A DNA stretch of 11,574 nucleotides from Candidatus Latescibacterota bacterium (GTDB taxonomy: Bacteria; Latescibacterota; UBA2968; UBA8231). Position numbers and translations under genes: made by a program. The stretch's first letter is position 1. Every line of letters starts with the position of its first letter. The DNA lies in assembly GCA_022825185.1 (NCBI GenBank), contig JAJDYK010000135.1, forward strand, positions 1-11,574, in the 5' to 3' direction. The notes beneath the pieces are model-generated. The model saw nothing but the letters and a program-made list of their open reading frames with translations, was not told the DNA's origin and ran no database searches. Positions 1 to 6,347 of this stretch are shown here, one piece after another.

Positions 1-1
1 T

Positions 2-787
2 GTGCTGGCCTTGCAGGAAATGCAGGACAACAGCGGCGCGGTCAACGACGGCACCACTTCAGCGGACCAGACGGCGCAAACGCTCATTGCCGCCATTGCT
101 GCGGCCGGTGGTCCGAGGTATGAGTACGCGGATGTCGCGCCCCCAGATGGGGCCGACGGCGGCCAGCCGGGTGGCAATATCCGCGTTGCGTACCTCTACC
201 AGCCCGCTCGGGTGGCCCTGATTGGTTCGGTGGAACGCATTGAAGACGACGCCTTCCGCCGCAGCCGCAAACCGCTCAAGGCGGTGTTCGATTTCAAGGG
301 AACCAAGCTGACGGTGATCAACAACCACTTCTCGTCCAAGTTTGGCAGCCCACCCCTCTTCGGTCGAATCCAGCCGCCGACCAATGGCGGGCTTGTCCAA
401 CGCCTCGCTCAAGCCGCGTTCATCCACGACCTCGTCGCCGATCTGCTAGCCGCCGATCCCAACGCCAACATCGTCGTGCTCGGGGATCTCAACGAGTGCC
501 CGTTTCCGCTTGCCCCAGTGCAACCGCCGCCGGGCGATGTCCTACAAACGCTCGCCGGTACGCCGCCGATCCTCTTCAATCTCGGCGACGAGGGGGATGG
601 GGATTTGGCCTATTCCTATAACTTTCAGGGAAATTCTCAGCAACTCGACTACCTGCTAGTCAGCGCGGCCCTGCTCGCGCTCCGGCCCGAGTTCGACCAC
701 GTCCACGTCAACACCGAGTTCCCCAACCAAGCCAGCGACCACGACCCCATCCTCGCGCGGTTGCTGCTTTATGATCGCCCAGACTAG
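2..787 (+). CDS. Endonuclease/exonuclease/phosphatase-family nuclease, C-terminal part (5' end outside the window)
   Basis: Metal-dependent phosphodiesterase of the EEP (DNase I-like) superfamily, closest in style to the extracellular nucleases ExeM/NucH. The frame is open to the left edge and begins inside the first catalytic motif (LALQEMQDN, metal-binding Glu at visible residue 6), so the N-terminal part, where a signal peptide or lamin-tail/OB domains would lie, is missing. The remaining catalytic motifs follow in order: a GGNIRVAYLY strand (58-66), INNHF with Asn108/His109, VVLGDLNE with Asp162/Asn164, LDYLLVS with Asp216, and SDHDP with Asp246/His247. All key residues are present, so the enzyme looks active on nucleic acid, though a phospholipid or other phosphoester substrate cannot be excluded. 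It is the only plus-strand gene. Its TAG stop shares a CTAG with the stop of the convergent RRM gene, leaving no room for a terminator between them. Confidence 0.9.
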   Translation: MLALQEMQDNSGAVNDGTTSADQTAQTLIAAIAAAGGPRYEYADVAPPDGADGGQPGGNIRVAYLYQPARVALIGSVERIEDDAFRRSRKPLKAVFDFKGTKLTVINNHFSSKFGSPPLFGRIQPPTNGGLVQRLAQAAFIHDLVADLLAADPNANIVVLGDLNECPFPLAPVQPPPGDVLQTLAGTPPILFNLGDEGDGDLAYSYNFQGNSQQLDYLLVSAALLALRPEFDHVHVNTEFPNQASDHDPILARLLLYDRPD

Positions 788-1155
788 GAACCCCGCCTTC
801 CACTTCGCCGCATATTGCCCGCACCGCGCTGGCCGCCTCGGGGCGAGTAAAAACTACCGCGCTGCTGGTCAAAGCGGTCGCCGCCCTTGCCCGACCCGCG
901 TCCGGCCTTCTCCTTGCGCTCGTGTGCCTCGCTTAGATGCAGCTTCTGCCCCTCAAATTCCTTGTCGTTGAGATGAGCAATGGCCTCTTCACCCTCGTGC
1001 CGGGTCGCCATCTCCACGTAGCCGAAGCCGCGCGAGGCACCGCTCTTCTTGTCTCGGGCGATGGTAGCGGCTACGACCTTCCCGTACGGCTGGAAGAGCT
1101 GAACCAGCGCCTCCTTTTTAGTTGTCTTTGCCAAATTGCCCACGTGTATGTTCAC
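784..1155 (-). CDS. Small RRM-domain RNA-binding protein with basic Gly/Arg-rich tail
   Basis: A 123-residue single-RRM protein of the bacterial glycine-rich RNA-binding (Rbp) type, predicted to bind single-stranded RNA in the cytoplasm. RNP2 is IHVGNL (residues 3-8) and RNP1 is RGFGYVEM (42-49). The fold ends near residue 80, followed by a Gly/Arg/Ser-rich basic tail of about 40 residues. The RNP1 aromatics Phe44 and Tyr46 are present. In RNP2 the usual Tyr/Phe is His4, which may weaken one stacking contact. The start is GTG at 1155, supported by AAAGGAG six to seven bases upstream. That start overlaps the TGA of a short upstream frame as GTGA, so translation may be coupled. At the 3' end the TAG is interlocked with the stop of the convergent nuclease gene. 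Related proteins in cyanobacteria respond to cold, but nothing here shows regulation. Confidence 0.9.
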   Translation of the reverse strand: MNIHVGNLAKTTKKEALVQLFQPYGKVVAATIARDKKSGASRGFGYVEMATRHEGEEAIAHLNDKEFEGQKLHLSEAHERKEKAGRGSGKGGDRFDQQRGSFYSPRGGQRGAGNMRRSGRRGS

Positions 1156-1241
1156 AGTGTACTCCTTTCGCTGGCACAGATTTCGGGGTCAATGGTAATT
1201 CGGGCGATCAAATCCGTCGAATCGCTCAATTGGTGTGCCAT
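1152..1241 (-). pseudogene. 29-codon frame resembling the start of a DUF433 antitoxin gene, cut short
   Basis: The frame opens with ATG preceded by GGAGG at seven bases and encodes 29 residues. Residues 11-22 read LIARITIDPEIC, which matches the usual opening of DUF433 (PF04255) proteins, antitoxin-like partners of DUF5615 PIN-like toxins. In the family this is followed by a GKP-x-IRGxR stretch. Here it goes over at once into ASERSTL and a TGA, and no further DUF433 sequence or toxin gene follows. The TGA (1154-1152) overlaps the GTG start of the RRM gene, and the last codons contain that gene's Shine-Dalgarno sequence. I read this as a decayed gene whose initiation region survives, perhaps now a leader that couples translation into the RRM gene. 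The family match is from memory over about a dozen residues, so chance resemblance remains possible. Confidence 0.5.
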
Positions 1242-1325
1242 GACTATGCCTCCGTGTTTTAACGTTTTCGCCAGCGCACGGTACCCACTCTATTGGCGAC
1301 GTACAAAATATATAGCGTATTTCTT

Positions 1326-2726
1326 TCACCGCTGCATCCGCGTCTTTCCGTACCAATCCATCATCCGCTCCACTATCTCTCCCCGCGATCCCGCATGAGC
1401 CGGATCGTCGTACAAGTTGTATAGTTCGTCCGGGTCCTCTTCTAAATGATACAACTCCCCATAGGGTTCCCCAGGGTAAAAAACCAATTTCCATGCCTCG
1501 GTTCGCGCCATGATGCGCGGACCGTACTCGGAAAACACAGTCTCGTGCAATGCGGTCTCTTCCCCGCGCAGCAGCGGCTCCAACGAATGTCCCGCCGCCT
1601 CAGCCAACGGCCCCAATCCCGCCATTTCCAACAGAGTCGGACCTAGGTCAATCAACTCCACTAGCGGATCGCGCACCCCCAGCCGCTCGACTCCGGGACC
1701 AGCAAAAACCAGCGGCACCCGCGCTACCGAGTCGTAGTGGGACGAGAACTTATAGACTTGGTGATGGTCGCCGAGGCAGTCGCCGTGGTCCGAGGTAAAC
1801 ACAAAAACCGTGTTGTCCAGCTCGCCCCGCTCGTCCATGGCCGCGACCATCGCGCCGACCCAATCGTCAATGGCCGTGATGTTGGCGTAGTAGTGCCGGC
1901 GCATGCGGCGAATCCGCTCTGGGGTCGCCCGACTCCACCAGATTGCTGCGGGTGCGTGTTTGCCGTCCATGCCCTCCATGGCTCGGCGCTGTGGCGGCGG
2001 CTTGGTATCCAGTTCGTTGGGAATCCCCACGGGGTCGGGAATGTCAACGCTTTCGTAGCGCGCCAGCGCGGACGCGGGCGCGTCAAAAGGGTCGTGCGGC
2101 CCGGCGAAGCCGCTCCACAGGAAGAGCGGCTGGGCAAAATCGTGCGTGCGAATCGCCTCCACGCTCCAGCGCCCAACGCAGTTGTCGATAAACAAATCTT
2201 CGTCGTGAGGCCACACGGTCGCGCCCAAGTAATCCGGCCAATTGGGCACGTCGCGGTAGTAGGTCAGCGCCGGTCGCCTAAGCCCGAATTGCATCAGGTA
2301 CAAGTCGTAGTCGTCTGGGTCGGGGCCGTGGTGGCCCTGGTGATAGTTCTTGTTTTCGACGACTGTGCGGTGGCGGAAGCCGCATGGCAGGCGAATGGGC
2401 GCGGTGTGCATTTTGCCGATGTTGACCGTGTGATAGCCGCCATCCCTAAGCTGCTCGATCCAATTGGGCTGGTCGGGCGTCAGCCACGCCTCGTTGCGGT
2501 CAATGCCGTGGGTGTGGACGTACTGGCCCGAGACGATGCTGTTGCGCGACGGGCCGCAAACGGCCCCTTGCACAAAGGCGCGACTGAACGCCACGCCGCG
2601 AGCGGCCAGCCGGTCAATGTGCGGAGTGATGACGTGGGTGTAGCCCAAGCAGCCGAGCGTGTCCCAGCGCTGCTGGTCAGTGACGATCAGGACGATGTTG
2701 GGCGCGCTATTCTCTGTCTCGCTCAT
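1326..2726 (-). CDS. Type I sulfatase (formylglycine-dependent, sulfatase/phosphonate monoesterase family)
   Basis: A 466-residue hydrolase of the alkaline-phosphatase-like sulfatase family that cleaves sulfate esters, or phosphonate/phosphate esters in related members. The formylglycine signature CGPSR...SG places the modified residue at Cys57, so a maturase must act on it; none is in the window. Other active-site features are TDQQRWD (Asp17), GKMH (Lys105, His107), GPHDPFD (His211), TSDHGD (Asp313, His314) and Lys326. The C-terminal KLVFYP...ELYHLEEDP segment is typical of the family. No signal peptide precedes the domain, so the enzyme is probably cytoplasmic, unlike many secreted polysaccharide sulfatases. 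ATG at 2726 is preferred because the family domain starts directly after it; an in-frame upstream start at 2810 would add 28 unrelated residues that lie inside the TPR gene. The chosen start overlaps the end of the TPR gene by 20 bases, suggesting co-transcription. The substrate cannot be told. Confidence 0.92.
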   Translation of the reverse strand: MSETENSAPNIVLIVTDQQRWDTLGCLGYTHVITPHIDRLAARGVAFSRAFVQGAVCGPSRNSIVSGQYVHTHGIDRNEAWLTPDQPNWIEQLRDGGYHTVNIGKMHTAPIRLPCGFRHRTVVENKNYHQGHHGPDPDDYDLYLMQFGLRRPALTYYRDVPNWPDYLGATVWPHDEDLFIDNCVGRWSVEAIRTHDFAQPLFLWSGFAGPHDPFDAPASALARYESVDIPDPVGIPNELDTKPPPQRRAMEGMDGKHAPAAIWWSRATPERIRRMRRHYYANITAIDDWVGAMVAAMDERGELDNTVFVFTSDHGDCLGDHHQVYKFSSHYDSVARVPLVFAGPGVERLGVRDPLVELIDLGPTLLEMAGLGPLAEAAGHSLEPLLRGEETALHETVFSEYGPRIMARTEAWKLVFYPGEPYGELYHLEEDPDELYNLYDDPAHAGSRGEIVERMMDWYGKTRMQR

Positions 2727-3528
2727 GCTTTGCAAGGGCCTTTTCCAATTCGGGTAGCAGCACGTTTTTGACCCAACTAAAATCTGGGTTGATTGCAAGC
2801 GCCTTTGCAAAGGCTGCTCGCGCCAGTGCTAGTTCGCCTCGGTCCTGGTAAGCGAGGCCGAGCCAAGCGTAGGTGCGGCTGTGTCCCCATACAGGATGGA
2901 TGGGATCGGTTGGCTCCTCCTGGGCGAAGAGTTCGGCGGCGCGCTGGAATCCTCGTAGGCCCTTCTCCTTGCTGCCGCCAAACATTTTAGGGGTATTAAA
3001 GTCGCGGATGGCCGTGCACAGCACGACGCGCGGATTGTCGGGTGCGAGCTGCACTGCTTTTTTCAGGGACTGCTGTGCTCTGCGCCCCAGGACTATGCCC
3101 TTGGCCGGGTTGAGGCCGATTTGTCGTCCGTACGCGCTCGACAGCAGGGCATAGGCTTCGGCCACTTGCGGGTCGATCTCAGTAGCCTTTTGCAAATGCT
3201 CGACAGCGGTCTTGAGGTGCTCAGAAGCCGCGCCTTTGTTTTTTTCGTCAGCGGCTAACAGGTAATCGGCAATGCGGTAATCGGCCAAGGCCATGTAGTA
3301 GTGACCCCACGCGGTCCTGCTAGTGTCAGCCAAGGCGCGCTCGAATGTGGCCCTAGCTGCATAGATCGCGTCGAGGGAGCCTCCGTTTTCACCAACTCGC
3401 AGCATCTGTTTGCCGCTGACGAGCAGGCTATCGGCAGAGCTTCCCGTCGCCAGCGTTGACGACGCTTGTGCGAATGCAGGAGCGGAGGGCGAAAAGACGA
3501 GGGCAAGCGCGAGCAAAAAGCGCAACAT
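2707..3528 (-). CDS. Exported TPR-repeat protein
   Basis: A 273-residue protein with a clear Sec signal peptide (hydrophobic residues 4-12, AFA cleavage site after residue 20), so it acts in the periplasm or at the outer membrane. The mature part is mainly helical, with tetratricopeptide-type repeats: AVEHLQKATEIDP near 107-121, SLKKAVQLAPDNP near 155-167, and LGLAYQDRGELALARAAFAKALAINPDF close to the C terminus (reported here in pieces of one TPR). A NTPKMFGG segment around 180 recurs in exported TPR proteins of unknown function. Such proteins usually act as scaffolds; no catalytic motif is visible. The ATG at 3528 has GGAAGGA at five bases. The start lies 14 bases after the stop of the solute-binding gene, and the end runs into the sulfatase start, so all three are probably transcribed together. 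Base composition lies between the AT-rich island upstream and the GC-rich sulfatase. Confidence 0.82.
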   Translation of the reverse strand: MLRFLLALALVFSPSAPAFAQASSTLATGSSADSLLVSGKQMLRVGENGGSLDAIYAARATFERALADTSRTAWGHYYMALADYRIADYLLAADEKNKGAASEHLKTAVEHLQKATEIDPQVAEAYALLSSAYGRQIGLNPAKGIVLGRRAQQSLKKAVQLAPDNPRVVLCTAIRDFNTPKMFGGSKEKGLRGFQRAAELFAQEEPTDPIHPVWGHSRTYAWLGLAYQDRGELALARAAFAKALAINPDFSWVKNVLLPELEKALAKHERDRE

Positions 3529-3542
3529 ACGTATCCTTCCGC

Positions 3543-4673
3543 TTATTCAAAGAACTGAAGTTCTCCATCCTTGACGACCATTATAATTTGGTCGTACAGT
3601 GCATCTCCGTTAGGATCGAAAGAGAACGCGCTTGACTTGCCCAAAATTGTGGGAAAATCCGTCTGTGCGAGTGCGTCCCGAATGGCGGTCGGATGTGTCG
3701 ATTGTGCTGTCTTAATTGCATTGGCGAGCACATAGAGAGTTGCATACGACTGTGCCGCCCACGGTTCAGGTTCAATACCGTATTTCGCCCGATAGTTCCG
3801 AACGAAGGTTTGGTTTCCAGGGGCGTCAGATATACTCGACCATCCGATAAAACCTATTGTTCCTTCGGCACCATCACCCGCCTTTTCGACTTCATCCATG
3901 GTTAAATCCGGAGCAATAATCTGAATCGCGTCGGGGAAACCGACCTCGGGTGTTTGGGCGAGAATCCCCGCTATTTCTTGTGAAAGTGCGGAGATAAAGA
4001 GTGCGTCCGGCGCCATCGCCACTATATTGGTTAATTGCTGAGAAAAATCGGTATCGCCGGTGTGGAAGGTTTCCTCTATCAGAATCTCGACCCCGTTTGC
4101 CTCAAGCACTGTTCTTAGCATTTCGTTGCTACTTTTGGCGTAAACATCAATCTCATCATATATCGTTGCCACTTTTTTATAGCCGAGTTTCTCCTGAGTC
4201 TCCATCACACCACTGGGAACGCTTATATTCACGGCGAGACTAGTGCGGAAAATAAAATCCCCGATCCCGCTCAAACCTGCAGCGGAGGAGACCGAACTGA
4301 AAGCTATGACCTTATTCTCCTGCGCAATTGGAGCAGCCTCTTTAAGATGCGTCGAGATAGCAAGCCCGACTATGGCAGAAACGCCTTGATCTACCAAGTG
4401 CCGTACAGCTTCTTTCGCCCCGTCCACACTGCTCCGATCGTCCACAGTGATAAACGTGAGATTTACATCGCCGCGGTTGTTAATTTCTTCTCGCGCCAAT
4501 TCAAACCCCCGCTGCATAGGGAAACCATACGGTTTGGCATGTTTCCCTGTCAGTGCCACGACAACACCGATGGGGACGTGTTCATTTACCATCGGCGTGT
4601 CTTCGCCACAACTGGCGAGACAAAGCACGAGCAGGGCACAGGCGAGGAAGTCTATTCGCTTGCGTTTTCGCAT
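3543..4673 (-). CDS. Solute-binding lipoprotein, branched-chain amino acid ABC-transporter (Peripla_BP_6/LivJ) type
   Basis: A 376-residue periplasmic binding protein of type 1 fold. The N terminus has a basic region (RKRKR), a hydrophobic core and a lipobox LASC, giving lipidation at Cys22, so the protein is anchored in a membrane. The binding domain begins with IGVVVALTGKHAKPYG (about residues 35-50) and goes on through QRGFELAREEINNRG, IVGLAISTHLKEAAPIA and a Tyr-Ala-rich C-terminal lobe, all usual for the Leu/Ile/Val-amide family. No permease or ATPase gene lies nearby, so it is an orphan here: it may serve a transporter encoded elsewhere or act as a ligand sensor. ATG at 4673 has AAGGA at eight bases. 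The gene follows the propeller gene after 20 bases. Both are notably AT-richer than the surrounding genes. The ligand cannot be told from the sequence. Confidence 0.9.
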   Translation of the reverse strand: MRKRKRIDFLACALLVLCLASCGEDTPMVNEHVPIGVVVALTGKHAKPYGFPMQRGFELAREEINNRGDVNLTFITVDDRSSVDGAKEAVRHLVDQGVSAIVGLAISTHLKEAAPIAQENKVIAFSSVSSAAGLSGIGDFIFRTSLAVNISVPSGVMETQEKLGYKKVATIYDEIDVYAKSSNEMLRTVLEANGVEILIEETFHTGDTDFSQQLTNIVAMAPDALFISALSQEIAGILAQTPEVGFPDAIQIIAPDLTMDEVEKAGDGAEGTIGFIGWSSISDAPGNQTFVRNYRAKYGIEPEPWAAQSYATLYVLANAIKTAQSTHPTAIRDALAQTDFPTILGKSSAFSFDPNGDALYDQIIMVVKDGELQFFE

Positions 4674-4693
4674 GGTCGTTTTCCTTATTTAGG

Positions 4694-5989
4694 CTAATTC
4701 TGCCCCGTCATGTCTAAACAGACCATTTCCTTCTGATTTCGCGCATAGAGTCTGCCGTTGGCAAGCGTCGGCACCGTCCAACACAATCCGCTCAGCACCT
4801 CTGCGCTCGCTATTTCACGATAAGCTTTGGGTGTCGCCTCGACTAACCCCAACTTGCCGCGGTCACTGAGAATAAGCAGATGGTCTTCTGCAAGTGTGAG
4901 CGTGCCTTCACCGAATCCGCGAGTTTTCCATTTTTCGGTGCCGGTATTTGCATCAATACATGTCAAAATAGCATTGTGAAAGCCGTAAAGGTGATTGCCA
5001 TGCAAAACCGAAGTGGACAATCGATTCTGCAATTTTTTATTCCTCCAAACCTCCTCAACCTCTATCTGGTTTTTTTCTCCTCCATTGTTCAAGGCACTAG
5101 ATTCAGGAGAATTCATTACTTTGACCTGTACGACTGCCGCTCCACTTCCGTACCCTGATGAGATGTAAATTTTGTCCGGCGCAATGAAAATGGGAGTAGC
5201 GGCGTGAACATCAAACCGTCCTGTTCGCCACGGATAGCTCCAGAGCACCTCTCCATTGTCGATTGATACAGAGAGCAGCCGAAGCCCTGCGAAGACAATG
5301 AGTTGTCGTATCCTGCCAATTGTAACACCAATAGGCGAAGCATATCCAAGTTTGTCTGTATGGGAACTCCAGAGGACATCACCATTCGTCTTATCAAAAG
5401 CCACGATAAACTTTCCATTGCTGCCACCGACCTCAACGAGCAACAGATTGCCTTCCACCAACGGCGAAGAACTGAACCCCCACTTAGGCATATAGCTTCC
5501 GAAGTCTTTAATCAAATCGTAAGACCAGACCTTCTCTCCATTCACACTACTGAGTGCGTAAAATTTACCCTGTGCGGACACCGTGAAGAGGAACTCCCCA
5601 TCGATTGTCGGTGTTGCACGTGGGCCATTACCTCCCTCGTACTCATAGTATGTGCTGTCTGATCGAAACCGCCACATCTCTTCCCCGTTCGAGGCATCAA
5701 GACAAATGACAAACTCATCATTTCCTTCCGAGAACATCGTATAGACACGTCCGCGAGCGACGGAAATTCCGGAAAAACCCTCGCCGAGCGGCACTCTCCA
5801 GAGGACTCGGGGGCCGCCGTCAGGCCATTCTTTCAGAAGTCCCGTCTCCCGAGAGATTCCGTCCCTATTGGGCCCTCTCCACTGCGGCCAATCCAAAGCA
5901 CCGGCGACTGACACGCCGCTATAAAGCAGCAAACCTATGATTAAAAACTCTGCAATTTTTTTCATGTTCAACATGCCAGAAGGTCCCAT
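4694..5989 (-). CDS. Exported PQQ-like beta-propeller repeat protein
   Basis: A 431-residue exported protein of the PQQ-binding-like (BamB-related) beta-propeller group. After a signal peptide ending near VAGA (residue 31) comes WPQWRGPNRDG (34-44), the opening common in secreted propellers of Planctomycetes and similar phyla. Blades recur as pairs of 'ALDxxxGexxW' type: CLDASNGEEMWRF, ALSSVNGEKVWSY, AFDKTNGDVLWSS, SVSIDNGEVLWSY and CIDANTGTEKWKT. The fold probably binds proteins or sugars; no dehydrogenase active site is visible, so I do not call it a PQQ enzyme. The start is uncertain: ATGs at 5989, 5974 and 5965 are in frame and none has a good Shine-Dalgarno; 5965 (MKKIAEF...) gives the most typical signal peptide. 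The gene begins 16 bases after the DUF2007 stop and ends 20 bases before the solute-binding gene. Its low GC suggests a different origin from the kinase operon upstream. Confidence 0.88.
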   Translation of the reverse strand: MGPSGMLNMKKIAEFLIIGLLLYSGVSVAGALDWPQWRGPNRDGISRETGLLKEWPDGGPRVLWRVPLGEGFSGISVARGRVYTMFSEGNDEFVICLDASNGEEMWRFRSDSTYYEYEGGNGPRATPTIDGEFLFTVSAQGKFYALSSVNGEKVWSYDLIKDFGSYMPKWGFSSSPLVEGNLLLVEVGGSNGKFIVAFDKTNGDVLWSSHTDKLGYASPIGVTIGRIRQLIVFAGLRLLSVSIDNGEVLWSYPWRTGRFDVHAATPIFIAPDKIYISSGYGSGAAVVQVKVMNSPESSALNNGGEKNQIEVEEVWRNKKLQNRLSTSVLHGNHLYGFHNAILTCIDANTGTEKWKTRGFGEGTLTLAEDHLLILSDRGKLGLVEATPKAYREIASAEVLSGLCWTVPTLANGRLYARNQKEMVCLDMTGQN

Positions 5990-6005
5990 TCGTCAGTGCG
6001 TTTGT

Positions 6006-6326
6006 TCAGTTTTCTTCGGCCCTAGCCGCCCCACAACTCCAACAGTCCGTAAACGCCCCTGGGCACTCCTCGCCGCACGCGGTGCAGGTCCACGGTTCGC
6101 TGTCTTCCGCAGCCGTTGCAAACAGAGTGTCGATGTGCGACTTCGCGGCCGCGACCTGTTTGTCGTCCAAGACCCACAACTCCGGCCAGCACTCAATCGG
6201 GGGCAATTCCCCTACGCCGCCGAGTAGGTGCTGACCGCGCAAAACGCATTCAATGCCCTGCGCCGCCAGCGAGTTTTTGAGATGACTGAGCATGGCCAAG
6301 TCCTGCGTGGTATAAACTCGTTCCAT
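6006..6326 (-). CDS. DUF2007 protein with C-terminal zinc ribbon
   Basis: A 106-residue protein in two parts. Residues 1-70 match DUF2007 (described in Pfam as a putative prokaryotic signal-transducing domain): an opening of the form RVYTTQDLAMLSHLKNSL, then GIECVL, a GGVGELPP loop and PELWVLDDKQVAAAK. Residues 78-100 form a likely zinc ribbon with CTAC (Cys81, Cys84) and CWSC (Cys95, Cys98), plus an extra Cys88. The function of DUF2007 is unknown; the fold suggests a regulatory or ligand-binding role, and the zinc ribbon suggests contact with a protein or nucleic acid. ATG at 6326 has AAGGAGA at nine bases. It lies 21 bases downstream of the hybrid kinase stop, so it is very probably translated from the same mRNA and may belong to that signalling path. 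Confidence 0.87.
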   Translation of the reverse strand: MERVYTTQDLAMLSHLKNSLAAQGIECVLRGQHLLGGVGELPPIECWPELWVLDDKQVAAAKSHIDTLFATAAEDSEPWTCTACGEECPGAFTDCWSCGAARAEEN

Positions 6327-6347
6327 CGTTTGCTTTCTCCTTCGGCG

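Noticed and set aside
1296..1320. AT-rich tract (TATATATTTTG on the minus strand) after the sulfatase stop as a promoter for the DUF433-like frame and RRM gene
   Set aside because: A TATATT -10-like hexamer is present, but no -35-like hexamer lies 15-19 bases upstream, so I do not call a promoter.
1737..2771. Plus-strand open frame of 344 codons opposite the sulfatase and TPR genes
   Set aside because: It lies antisense to the well-supported sulfatase, is rich in Val/Arg/Ala typical of a GC-rich antisense frame, and matches no family.
2724..2810. Longer sulfatase beginning at 2810
   Set aside because: The extra 28 residues have no family resemblance, do not form a signal peptide and lie within the C-terminal coding part of the TPR gene; the domain starts right after ATG 2726.
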